NCBI GenBank assembly: GCA_946965045.2 | Contig: OX337235.1 | Span: forward strand, 2,737,928-2,801,927 | Source: Epithemia pelagica | Taxonomy: Eukaryota > Bacillariophyta > Bacillariophyceae > Surirellales > Surirellaceae | Direction of reading: 5' to 3' | Length of the DNA stretch: 64,000 bases | Shown here: positions 27,944 through 38,286 of the stretch, one piece after another | Numbering within the stretch: the stretch's first letter is position 1 | How the letters are laid out: the number at the start of each line of letters is the position of its first letter | The notes under the pieces: generated by a model | Told to the model about the DNA's origin: nothing | The model's input: only the letters and a program-made list of their open reading frames with translations | Database searches by the model: none | Made by a program: the position numbers and the translations under genes

Positions 27944-28043
27944 TACCCCCAAGCAGGGGCGAGAATCTGGTCGCACAAAAAGAAGAATCTCTATTCTCAC
28001 CCCCAAGGCGCGACGGAAAGTCCCCGAGGTTGATACAAAACTC
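27944..28043 (+). repeat. Left terminal inverted repeat of the helicase transposon
   Basis: Three blocks match the right end in inverted order: an outer 21-bp block at 27944-27964 (about 80 percent), an identical 23-bp block at 27993-28015 and an identical 21-bp block at 28023-28043. The outer GGGGCGAGAAT and inner ATTCTCACCCCC can pair as a hairpin. Confidence 0.85.
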
Positions 28044-29902
28044 CAAAACCACACATGCATTCATCACGGTGTTGGAGGTGCAGTGGTTGATAACAAAGTC
28101 TATAATGTCGACATCCTCTCACAAGCGAACCCGAAGGTCTCAAAAGGCTGTCAGGAAAGCCTTCGGCACCCGTAGTGCCTCCGCACCGCCTTATACAACG
28201 CAGAATTCAGATGATAGCAGACCCATCGCCGAAACTACATCTGCACCTCAATCTCAAGAAGCCAACACCGACCCTGTCTCCACCGGCAACGCGACCTCGT
28301 CGGTTGCTTTGTTGCCCTCTGCTTCCTGTGGTGTTCCGTACGAAACTCTGCAAATCTGCCGGACTCAACCAGGAAGCAACGGACAACCTTCCAACAGGTC
28401 TGAACCGTCCTCAACAAGAGCAATGGACAGTTCAATCTCGTCGGTGTCAACTACACCACGCTTCCATGCGATCCCTCCACCGGTCTTTCAACCCTCTATG
28501 TTATTTCCCACAGTGCCACCACAACGTCAGACCACCGCAGCTTCCGCTTCAAACAACAGCAACACTTCAACTTCCGTCCAAAGCACGGTCTTGTCTTCAT
28601 CCTTTCACGTTTTGCACCGTCGCGATTCCATTGGACTTGTTCAATTTGGTACGCAATCTTCCCCTCCCAAGCCCATGAATGTGCAGAGTCCAAAAGAGGC
28701 GGACGCTTCCACACCAGCTGGTACTTTGGGAACCGAAATAAATGAGCAAACGTCAACCACAACCATGCACAACAACCCTCAGCAAGCGACCACTCCGTAC
28801 ACTGTTGCTACTGCCGCCGCGCCTCCGACTGCACAAACCACCGGAACTGATTCGTTGTCATCCCTTGAACTCGTCGGTTCCGGTCTTAATCTCACACGTC
28901 GGCCACCCACTTCAGCAATGCAACCCTATATACATCCAAACCTGAAGTTACAAGTACCCAAAATCACGGAGGGTTCTTTTTTGGTTCCATTGCGACGCCA
29001 CCCCCCTCTTTCTTGTCGAACCCCAGGTGACTCGGAAAAAAAAAAACCCTCCAATGGTTCTTGTGTCTTCTACTCCGGATGATGTATCTTCACTGTCGTT
29101 GGTTTCCAATCACTGTGGTCCTTTGATGCGACGTGCTAAGAACTACACGAAGGGTGTAACACGGTCTCCCACTGGCACAGCAAAACAACGTCGTTATAAC
29201 AACACCAACAAACGAAAGCGATCCTCTAGTGACAGCGACAGTGTACCACTGGCCTCCTCGTCCCTGATGTCGGATGCTGTGCCTGGTCTATCAAGTACTT
29301 TGGCTGCCCCAATTCAAATGGTTACTTCATTTGCCTTGCGAACGCTCTTTCTGGAAGATATTTGGTTCTTGGAGGTAGGAACACCCATCGTCTTGTTCTT
29401 CCGAAGCGAACTCCTACCACCACGTTATGCAAAAGGTTGGTTGGATGTTGCGCGGGACACTCACCAATCACAACACATTCCTCAAGTCATGTGCCAGGGC
29501 AATCTCTACAATCAACTTTGTGGATATGTGCACTTAAATCCTTCCGGTGTTATCCGAAAAGTAACTGGCACCAAGACATACAACGATATCATCGCTGCAA
29601 TGTCCGAAAGATCACAGAACGGATTATACCTCAAGTTTCCTGTTTTCTCACCATCGTCTGGTTGCAACCTTGTTTCCCCCCCACCGATTGCATCCAACAA
29701 CTCCTATCCTATTTCGAGATCTTTAACTATCCGCAAGCACTGTTCCTTCAGGCCGACTACCACCCGGAAAGGAGCTGGTACACAATCTTCAAGCGACTGA
29801 AAGCTTCTGGTGGAGATAGATTGACCCTTCTACACAGGATAGTCCAAGAAACACCAGGAGACCGCTATAGTCTAGCGGAATTACGCAACATTTGGCAACA
29901 GT

Positions 29903-30685
29903 TGTTAGAATTCTCACCGTCTATGGTGGTTAGATTCTACATCTCATCGATTCCCCATGTCACATAGCCTCGTGCTATCGCATCATGCCCTCTAGCTTCG
30001 AGCTATGTTTCCTAGCTTCGCGCTATATCGACCTATATTTCTTCGCAAATCATGAAAAGTGAGAATAGATTGACGAACTCACTCTCAAGACTAAATTGGG
30101 TCGTGCGGTATTACAACGGACGTAAATTTGGCCGTTGCTCGGACACTGTACTAACGCCCTAAGCGTACGCGCCCGAAATCATCGAGCGCGCCCAAGCGAC
30201 ATCCGAGCGCTATCGGCATCTATCCGATCCAACGGTCTAAGTATCCCAAGCACGACACACGATCACGCGAGACCATATTTCCATTCCCACAATCTCCAAA
30301 TTGTCAACAAGCTGCGCGCCATGAAAACAACTATGCCAACCCAAAGCAAGAGCTGTTGACCCTGTATATGTTATCCGCCCACATATACATGTCATATACA
30401 TCACATGAATCAACTCCAACTATTCCAAACCTGTTGCCGCCAAGAACCTATGATACATGACCCTTGGCAGGACCGAACATTTCACGTAGACCTATCGTAG
30501 TAATCAACACACAATCTAACAATATCACCATTTATCACATCCTCTTTTGTGTCCCGACTATCCTTCTGATAGACTTCGACTTGCTTGCTTCTCTGACCCT
30601 GAGAAGCTTGTATCGGTTGGTGACCTACCTGATTGTCTGCTCTACCGAGCATCAATGTCCCTACGATTCAGAAAGAATTGTAACA
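29903..30685 (+). repeat. Left LTR of the Copia element
   Basis: 783 bp, TGTTA...TAACA; same sequence as 37504-38286 by inspection. Holds the promoter by family analogy. Confidence 0.95.
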
Positions 30686-30721
30686 GATTAACAGTCTCAA
30701 AGCTTATTTCCTTGTGGTTTC

Positions 30722-31501
30722 ATGGATACTAACGAGATTATCACTCCTGTACGACAGATCTATCGAGCCAACCTGCATCCCGGGCAGCCCGATACCCTGG
30801 TGCAGCAGGAACTGGTGCCGACGCCGAAGGCAGCCAACACATCGGTCAACATCTCCGTCGACAGTTCCAACAGCAACCCATTCGAGACTCCAACCCAGCC
30901 TCACGCTCCGATCCCTGCGCCGTTGCTTCGGCCCCCGAGTCCGCCTCGTCGGCTCGTCCCTTCTCGATCCCGTCGTACCACCCGGTTGATTGCTGATCAT
31001 ATCAAGTACTTCCGCCAACCAACTTGTTCGACCTTCGATCCCGAGATCATCCGTGGGGAGACCCAGATCGAACGCCAGTTCCAATCGGTGACCCACATCG
31101 TCGACCAAGAAGACATTGACCGTCTGAACGACCAACTTCACCGCTCTCCGAGGCGTCGCCTCATCTTTGCCGCCCTCTCGGGCAACCCCATCCGTACTGT
31201 CCACCTCCGCTTCCTAACCTTCGAGCGCCCAACTGGATACTACAATACCATCTACGTCGTGAACGCGACGACTTGCCCTCTGCCTCCTAACGTTGTACGC
31301 CTAGATAACTACGTTGCCTACATCCACGAGGTCCATACCATCGAGGACCATCGTGCAACTATCTACCCTTTGCGTACCGAGGTCGAGAACCACCTGGCTG
31401 AAGGTGATACCCCTTCTTCTGTTGCTTGTGCTGCCCCATCTGAGCCTGGAAGCGACTCTGATCATTCGGAAGAGGGTGAGGATTCAGAGACCGAAGCTTA
31501 A
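30722..31501 (+). CDS. Additional ORF of the Copia element, unknown function
   Basis: 259 residues, ATG 37 bases after the left LTR, ending 320 bases before gag-pol. Pro/Ser-rich N-terminus with PIPAPLLRPPSPPRR and a basic patch, a mid part with RRRLIFAALSGNPIRTVHL, and an acidic tail (SDSDHSEEGEDSETEA). No zinc knuckle, membrane segment or enzyme motif. The composition is biased toward CG-rich codons compared with gag-pol. The frame is intact in a young element, so it may be translated. It could be an accessory RNA- or chromatin-binding protein; that is speculation. Confidence 0.6.
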   Translation: MDTNEIITPVRQIYRANLHPGQPDTLVQQELVPTPKAANTSVNISVDSSNSNPFETPTQPHAPIPAPLLRPPSPPRRLVPSRSRRTTRLIADHIKYFRQPTCSTFDPEIIRGETQIERQFQSVTHIVDQEDIDRLNDQLHRSPRRRLIFAALSGNPIRTVHLRFLTFERPTGYYNTIYVVNATTCPLPPNVVRLDNYVAYIHEVHTIEDHRATIYPLRTEVENHLAEGDTPSSVACAAPSEPGSDSDHSEEGEDSETEA

Positions 31502-31821
31502 TTACTCATAGTTAACTCCCGTCCTCTCAAAACCTTTCCAAGACTTAAACTCAACGCACATCCGGGTACCCTTGGTCGCACAACACGCCACACATTCCCG
31601 TCAAATCGCGAAAATTCGGCGAAAATTTGTTGAAACTCGGCGAAAATTTGTCGAAATCAACGGAAATTTCCAGGAGTCGCACATCACAACACACATCCGG
31701 GTATTACATACGTGGTACATACGTGGCACACGTGGTACATCCGGGTTCGCATCACATCACACATTAAATAAACCACATCACACCGCACATTAAATAAACA
31801 TCGAACCAACCAAATAACACC

Positions 31822-34800
31822 ATGGATCCTCAATCACCCAAGACACCTACGACTCCTAAGGGAGAAGATAACCAAGACAATGTCTCGGACACAGACCTAT
31901 TCGACCACATCATATTTACTGTCTGCCAATTTTTTACCAAAGAAAGGGCTGACTACTTAATGAAGTGGATGAAATACCATGGTTTTGAGAACATTACCCA
32001 TGTTATCTCGTATATGCAAACTAATACCGAGGAATCCATGAAGGAACTGACACAATACAAGGTCAACAAACAGACACATGATCTACAAGGCCCCACAAGA
32101 CAGCAGATCAAGCTCTTGGCTTATTGGGCCACATACAAGACCAATGAAATTCAAGACGAGCTATCCAATAGCGACTGGATGAACCTAACGAGGAAAGAGT
32201 TCAACACTTGGAGGATCAACACAGATTTCTCTAAGGGACTACCTAGCCAAGTCCCAGTCTCGCCAATGAAGTCACCGTCATCTGTGAAATCTGTCAGCAC
32301 AGTTACTGCCGCATCCCAATCTCAACAAGACCTTACAGCATTCAGAAAGGGAACTAAGCGCGACGCAACTGCATATGAGGTATTCAAGGATGAACGATAC
32401 TACGATTCATTCTGGCGTGTATTCAAGACTACAGCTAAGGCTCAAGGCCTATCCAACGTTCTGAATTTCAAATACACACCACCCCATGATGATGAGTATG
32501 CCGAAGAACTTTTTCAAGAGCAACAAGTATTTCTTTACTCCGTTCTTGTCCGTATCATTCAGACTGACCAAGGTCGAGCCTATGTACGTGAACATGAACA
32601 TGATGAAGATGCGCGTGCCGTATTGCAGAAGTTACACTCTTTGCATACCGAATCCGACCTAGCAAAGCGAGAAGTCCTCCGCTTAACCAACTACATTTCC
32701 AATCTACGTCTTGACGACACATGGCGCGGAACAACACGTCAATTTCTTCTACACTTTCAAGAGCAGCTACGTTTGCTAGACAATTTAGTGACATTGTCTG
32801 ATCGCATCCCTGATCATACCAGGATGACCTTCCTCATGCAAGCTGTAGAAAAGGTACCTGATCTCCGCCGAGTCAAGATCTTGGATAATGTGGTGAACAC
32901 CAAATCCGGTGCAAAATCCCTTTGCTATCAATCATACTTCCGTCTCCTTCTAGACGCAGCTTATGACCATGATCAAGCAACCCAGTCATCTGTTCATAGT
33001 CGCCGTCGACATGTCAAACAACATGAATCACTATATGGCCAAGATACAGATGCTGACATAACCTCACAAGATGATATGGAGTATCATGTCCACAACACCA
33101 AAGCGACATCTGAATCTCCATCCTCTTCGTCCAAGGTTAGTCTACCGCGTGACCTATGGTTCAAACTTTCTGAAGAAGATCGCAAGTTGATCATTGAATA
33201 TAACAAGATGATTCAAGCACCTTCATCAACAACACCGAGGACAGTGCAAACACATGCCCTCGACATTGATCCGGAACCTGATCCTGATCCCAACCAAGTT
33301 GTATCTGATGACGACTCACCTGGCGTAGTCACTGAGCATTCAGATGATTCAGATCCGGTTACACAATTTATCAACCAAGCCATGACGACTGATATCAATC
33401 ACCCGGCAACTGACCTGACTAGTGTTCTTTCTAACGCCAAGTCCAAGACGAGCAAGAAGGTTACTTTCAAAGCCAACATGCATAAACAAGCAGGACATGT
33501 TCCACGCTATCTGTTTTCCAGGAAATCTACTTTACCAGGGAATCAATTGATTGACCGTGGTGCTAATGGAGGACTTGCTGGTTCTGACATGCGCATCCTT
33601 TCTAAGACTGGCCGCCATATCACTATTGTGGGTATTGATAACCATGAACTTACTGGACTTCCTGTCGTCACATGTGCCGCAAAGTTTGAGACCAATGATG
33701 GACCTATTGTCGGCATCTTCAATGAATATGCTTATTATGGGAAGGGCTTATCTATCCATGCTCCTGGTCAATTCGAGCATTTCGGACTTGCTGTTGATGA
33801 ACGATCTGTTAAAGTTGATGGTAAACAACGCATCACTACACTTGATGGTCGTGCCATACCCCTTCACATTAAGGATGGGTTAGCCTACATCCACTCCTTG
33901 GGTATCCCCAGCGACGATGACATGGATACCTTACCTCAGATCATCTTCACGTCACCCGACACATGGGATCCTGGTGTTCTGGACCATTCGTATTCTCCCA
34001 CACCCTCTGACAATGATCCTGATTGGAAACACGTCAAGACTGATGGTAGTATGTCGAACCATCCATATGACAACTATGGGGAGTACACTGATCGTGTTGT
34101 TTGTAACCTCAATCTCCTTTTGGATCTCCCATACGATCATGGACCTGACGACGCACCCTTCTTTTCTATCTATGCTGACGCAGAAGGTAATGATCCTACA
34201 CTTCATGCCTCTGTCCACCGTCGTTACCAGGAAGCGTATGACTGGAAGAAGTTCCGTCCATTCTTTGGTTGGCAATCTGAAGATGTTATTGCCGATACGT
34301 TCAAGCACACTACACGTAATGGTAGCATTACTTTTGACCACGACACCCTCAAGAAACATTTCAAGGCTCGCAATCCGGTCCTTAATATACCTCGACGCCA
34401 TGAACCCGTTGCTACTGACTCGGTTTTCTCCGACACCCCTGCTGTTGACCATGGCGGTAAAGTCGCACAAATCTTTGTTGGTCGAGATACTCTGGTTACT
34501 GATATCTATGGGATCAAGTCAACCAAACAGTTTGTCAATACTCTTCAGGACAACATCCGGTTTCGTGGTGCCATGGAGACTCTTATCAGTGATGGTGGTT
34601 CATCTCTCATCTCTCAAAAGGTTAAAGACATTCTTCGCACTTTGCTTATTGGGGAGTATCGATCCGAACCTTATCATCAACACCAGAATAAGGCTGAAAA
34701 CCGTTACCAGACCGTTAAACGTATGACCAACGCTCTCATGAATGCCACTGGTTGCCCTGCCAACACCTGGCTTCTTTGCCTTGAGTATGTCTGTGACTTA

Positions 34801-37509
34801 TTGAACCATACGTCATCACCCACCCACTCCGGTCGCACTCCTCTTGAGGCTCTCTCCGGACGCCCACCCGACATTACTCATCTCTTGTTCTTTCCTTTCT
34901 GGGATGAGGTTTACTATCGTGTCGACCCCGCTGAACCCAATTCCGGTTCATATCCATCTTCTTCTGATGAGAAACTTGGCCACTGGGTTGGTTTTGCTCA
35001 CAACGTTGGTGATTCTTTTACTTGGAAGATTCTCACCCAGGATAACCAGATCATCTACCGTTCTGCCGTTCGCCGTGTTGCATCCACTACACCTAACCTA
35101 CGTGTGGATCGACCTTCAGGGGAGGATTCGTCTGACAAGGATGACAATGATAAGCAAGCTGACACTGTCTTCATTCGCAGTGATAGTGAAGATCCATCCA
35201 AACCAATGCCCACGATCGATTTTGACGACATGATAGGACGCACATTCCTATGCGACACAGAAGAAAATGGGGAGCGACACCGTGCACGTGTCATCAAACG
35301 AGTCATTGATCTTAATGAAGAAGCAACGAAACAGGAAGAACGTGTCAAGTATATCTACCGAAAGACAAATTCTGATGTTGATGAGATGATATCCTATAAT
35401 CAACTCATGGAGTATATCGAACGAGATAACCAAGCTCAAACCTCTGGAGATAATCTTTTCAGGTTCAGGGACGTCATTGCCCATCAAGGCCCACTGAACA
35501 CAACTGATCCAGATTACAAGGGGAGCAAATATAATTTGCTTGTTGATTGGGAAACTGGGGAGACTACCTATGAACCTTTATCACTCATCGCCAATGATGA
35601 TCCAATCACTGTAGCAATTTATGGAAAGAAACATGATTTACTCAACGAACCTGGATGGAAGCATTTGAAACGTTATGTCAAAACAAGCAAACGTCTCATT
35701 CGAGCAGCCAAACAGTCAAGGATTAAACAAGTTCACCATTCCGTCAAGTATAAGTTTGGATTCCAAGTACCACGCAATTATGAGGAAGCTGTCACTCTTG
35801 ATAAACAACATGGCAACACAAAGTGGCAAGATGCAACAGAATTAGAATTGTCACAGATCCAGTCCTACAAGACATTCAAGGATTTTGGGAAAGCCATCTT
35901 CATTAAAGGGAAAGTATCCAATGCACCTGAAGGATATCATAAGATACGTGTACATCTTGTCTTTGACGTAAAACATGATGGACGACATAAAGCAAGACTT
36001 GTCGCAGATGGACATCTCACAAAAGAACCTGTTGAGACAATCTATTCAGGTGTTGTTTCCATTCGCAACCTCCGCATTGCCTTATTCCTGGGTACTTTGA
36101 ATGACTTGGAAATATGGGGAGCAGATATTGGAAACGCATATCTGGAAGCCTTGACAGGGGAGAAACTTTTCATTGTCGCAGGACCTGAATTCAAGGAATT
36201 AGAAGGCCACATCCTGATTATATACAAGGCACTTTATGGATTGAAGTCATCAGGCGCACGCTGGCATGATGTCTTATTCGATGTTTTGACAGACATGGGA
36301 TTTTCACCAAGCAAAGCAGATCCGGATATCTGGATGAGGAAGGCACCTGGAGAAGACTGTTACGAATACATTGCCGTATACGTTGATGACTTAGCCATTA
36401 TTTCTACTGATCCTGGGAATATCTGCAAGATCCTGAAGGAGAAATACAACTTCAAACTCAAAGGAGATGGACCTATTGATTTCCACTTGGGATGTTGTTA
36501 CACCAAGGATTCTGATGGAACATTAGTAGCAGATCCAAGACGCTACATTGGTAAGATGATGGACACTTTCGAACGAATCTTCAAGGAGAAACCCAAGAAA
36601 GCCAAAACACCTCTTATTGGTGGAGACCATCCTGAATTGGACGATTCTGAGCTCCTTGATGAAGAAGGTACTAACCATTTCCAAACTCTGATTGGACAAC
36701 TTCAATGGGTGATCACTATTGGTCGTTTCGACGTCTTCACCGCTACAATGACGCTATCACGCTTTCGTGCTGCTCCGAGGAAAGGACATCTTGATAGAGC
36801 CAAGCGTATCTATGGATACCTTGCACATCTCCCAGAAGGCGCAATCAGATTTAGGATTGGAGAGCCTGATTATTCAAGTCTTCCTACCCAAGAATTTGAT
36901 TGGACTCGCACTGTCTATTCGAATGCAAGTGAACGTATTCCTGAAGACTGCCCAACACCTCTTGGCCGCTATGTTACTACAACTCATTATGTTGATGCCA
37001 ATCTCATGCATGACATAGTCACTGGTAAATCCGTCACTGCTGTTCTACATTTGTTGAACGGAACACCTATTGACTGGTACAGCAAGAGACAGAGCACAGT
37101 GGAAACTGCTACCTATGGATCCGAGTTCGTGGCTGCAAGGACAGCAATAGATCAGATTACAGAATTACGACATTCTCTCCGCTACCTTGGAGTACCTATC
37201 CGAGAGCGAAGTTACATGTACGGAGATAACAGATCTGTTGTGCTCAATGCAACCGTTCCTCATTCCATACTATCCAAGAGACACCATCTTCTGTCATACC
37301 ACCGAGTTCGTGAAGCCATCGCAGCAAAGTATGTTGCATTCTACTGGAAAGATGGAAAGACCAACCCCGCCGATATCCTTAGCAAACATTGGGATTTCGT
37401 ATCTATCTGGCCCATGCTCAAGCCATTGTTGTTTTGGAAAGGAGAAGTCCAAGACCTCAACAAATCCAATGATGACAAGGCTGAAACGACGAGTTGTGGG
37501 GAGTGTTAG
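31822..37509 (+). CDS. Copia gag-pol polyprotein
   Basis: 1,895 residues in one frame. The gag region (about 1-480) has no CCHC zinc knuckle that I can find. A protease site QLIDRGANGGLAG lies near residue 576 (D-x-G-A, with Arg in the variable position). Integrase follows: VGRDTLVTDIYG, LISDGGSSLIS near 922 and HQNKAENRYQTVKR supply the D, D and E. Reverse transcriptase: DVKHDGRHKARLVADG, ADIGNAYLEA, LYGLKSSGARWHDVL and YIAVYVDDLAII near 1517. RNase H: HYVDANLMHD, ETATYGSEFVAAR and YGDNRSVV. The order protease-integrase-RT-RNase H defines Copia; the type fits the diatom CoDi lineages. Apparently complete and intact. Confidence 0.95.
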   Translation: MDPQSPKTPTTPKGEDNQDNVSDTDLFDHIIFTVCQFFTKERADYLMKWMKYHGFENITHVISYMQTNTEESMKELTQYKVNKQTHDLQGPTRQQIKLLAYWATYKTNEIQDELSNSDWMNLTRKEFNTWRINTDFSKGLPSQVPVSPMKSPSSVKSVSTVTAASQSQQDLTAFRKGTKRDATAYEVFKDERYYDSFWRVFKTTAKAQGLSNVLNFKYTPPHDDEYAEELFQEQQVFLYSVLVRIIQTDQGRAYVREHEHDEDARAVLQKLHSLHTESDLAKREVLRLTNYISNLRLDDTWRGTTRQFLLHFQEQLRLLDNLVTLSDRIPDHTRMTFLMQAVEKVPDLRRVKILDNVVNTKSGAKSLCYQSYFRLLLDAAYDHDQATQSSVHSRRRHVKQHESLYGQDTDADITSQDDMEYHVHNTKATSESPSSSSKVSLPRDLWFKLSEEDRKLIIEYNKMIQAPSSTTPRTVQTHALDIDPEPDPDPNQVVSDDDSPGVVTEHSDDSDPVTQFINQAMTTDINHPATDLTSVLSNAKSKTSKKVTFKANMHKQAGHVPRYLFSRKSTLPGNQLIDRGANGGLAGSDMRILSKTGRHITIVGIDNHELTGLPVVTCAAKFETNDGPIVGIFNEYAYYGKGLSIHAPGQFEHFGLAVDERSVKVDGKQRITTLDGRAIPLHIKDGLAYIHSLGIPSDDDMDTLPQIIFTSPDTWDPGVLDHSYSPTPSDNDPDWKHVKTDGSMSNHPYDNYGEYTDRVVCNLNLLLDLPYDHGPDDAPFFSIYADAEGNDPTLHASVHRRYQEAYDWKKFRPFFGWQSEDVIADTFKHTTRNGSITFDHDTLKKHFKARNPVLNIPRRHEPVATDSVFSDTPAVDHGGKVAQIFVGRDTLVTDIYGIKSTKQFVNTLQDNIRFRGAMETLISDGGSSLISQKVKDILRTLLIGEYRSEPYHQHQNKAENRYQTVKRMTNALMNATGCPANTWLLCLEYVCDLLNHTSSPTHSGRTPLEALSGRPPDITHLLFFPFWDEVYYRVDPAEPNSGSYPSSSDEKLGHWVGFAHNVGDSFTWKILTQDNQIIYRSAVRRVASTTPNLRVDRPSGEDSSDKDDNDKQADTVFIRSDSEDPSKPMPTIDFDDMIGRTFLCDTEENGERHRARVIKRVIDLNEEATKQEERVKYIYRKTNSDVDEMISYNQLMEYIERDNQAQTSGDNLFRFRDVIAHQGPLNTTDPDYKGSKYNLLVDWETGETTYEPLSLIANDDPITVAIYGKKHDLLNEPGWKHLKRYVKTSKRLIRAAKQSRIKQVHHSVKYKFGFQVPRNYEEAVTLDKQHGNTKWQDATELELSQIQSYKTFKDFGKAIFIKGKVSNAPEGYHKIRVHLVFDVKHDGRHKARLVADGHLTKEPVETIYSGVVSIRNLRIALFLGTLNDLEIWGADIGNAYLEALTGEKLFIVAGPEFKELEGHILIIYKALYGLKSSGARWHDVLFDVLTDMGFSPSKADPDIWMRKAPGEDCYEYIAVYVDDLAIISTDPGNICKILKEKYNFKLKGDGPIDFHLGCCYTKDSDGTLVADPRRYIGKMMDTFERIFKEKPKKAKTPLIGGDHPELDDSELLDEEGTNHFQTLIGQLQWVITIGRFDVFTATMTLSRFRAAPRKGHLDRAKRIYGYLAHLPEGAIRFRIGEPDYSSLPTQEFDWTRTVYSNASERIPEDCPTPLGRYVTTTHYVDANLMHDIVTGKSVTAVLHLLNGTPIDWYSKRQSTVETATYGSEFVAARTAIDQITELRHSLRYLGVPIRERSYMYGDNRSVVLNATVPHSILSKRHHLLSYHRVREAIAAKYVAFYWKDGKTNPADILSKHWDFVSIWPMLKPLLFWKGEVQDLNKSNDDKAETTSCGEC

Positions 37510-38286
37510 AATTCTCACCGTCTATGGTGGTTAGATTCTACATCTCATCGATTCCCCATGTCACATAGCCTCGTGCTATCGCATCATGCCCTCTAGCTTC
37601 GAGCTATGTTTCCTAGCTTCGCGCTATATCGACCTATATTTCTTCGCAAATCATGAAAAGTGAGAATAGATTGACGAACTCACTCTCAAGACTAAATTGG
37701 GTCGTGCGGTATTACAACGGACGTAAATTTGGCCGTTGCTCGGACACTGTACTAACGCCCTAAGCGTACGCGCCCGAAATCATCGAGCGCGCCCAAGCGA
37801 CATCCGAGCGCTATCGGCATCTATCCGATCCAACGGTCTAAGTATCCCAAGCACGACACACGATCACGCGAGACCATATTTCCATTCCCACAATCTCCAA
37901 ATTGTCAACAAGCTGCGCGCCATGAAAACAACTATGCCAACCCAAAGCAAGAGCTGTTGACCCTGTATATGTTATCCGCCCACATATACATGTCATATAC
38001 ATCACATGAATCAACTCCAACTATTCCAAACCTGTTGCCGCCAAGAACCTATGATACATGACCCTTGGCAGGACCGAACATTTCACGTAGACCTATCGTA
38101 GTAATCAACACACAATCTAACAATATCACCATTTATCACATCCTCTTTTGTGTCCCGACTATCCTTCTGATAGACTTCGACTTGCTTGCTTCTCTGACCC
38201 TGAGAAGCTTGTATCGGTTGGTGACCTACCTGATTGTCTGCTCTACCGAGCATCAATGTCCCTACGATTCAGAAAGAATTGTAACA
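37504..38286 (+). repeat. Right LTR of the Copia element
   Basis: 783 bp. Its first six bases, TGTTAG, also supply the last Cys codon and the stop codon of gag-pol. Confidence 0.95.

Larger units (their letters stand above)
29903..38286 (+). mobile_element. Full-length Ty1/Copia LTR retrotransposon
   Basis: 8,384 bp with two 783-bp LTRs that begin TGTTA and end TAACA, and a perfect 5-bp target duplication ACAGT at 29898-29902 and 38287-38291. The LTRs look identical as far as I can read them, which means recent insertion. The internal region holds an extra ORF (30722-31501) and one gag-pol ORF (31822-37509). A purine-rich tract, GTTGTGGGGAG, lies just before the right LTR. I could not recognise the primer-binding site after the left LTR. 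The element is inserted in the transposase gene of the larger DNA transposon. Confidence 0.95.

Noticed and set aside
30135-30691. Short ORFs inside the LTR, repeated at 37736-38295
   Set aside because: They occur identically in both LTRs, have no domain, and are explained by the LTR sequence.
33551-34726. ORFs of 110 and 269 codons in other frames of Copia gag-pol
   Set aside because: They overlap integrase and protease coding sequence and have no independent features.
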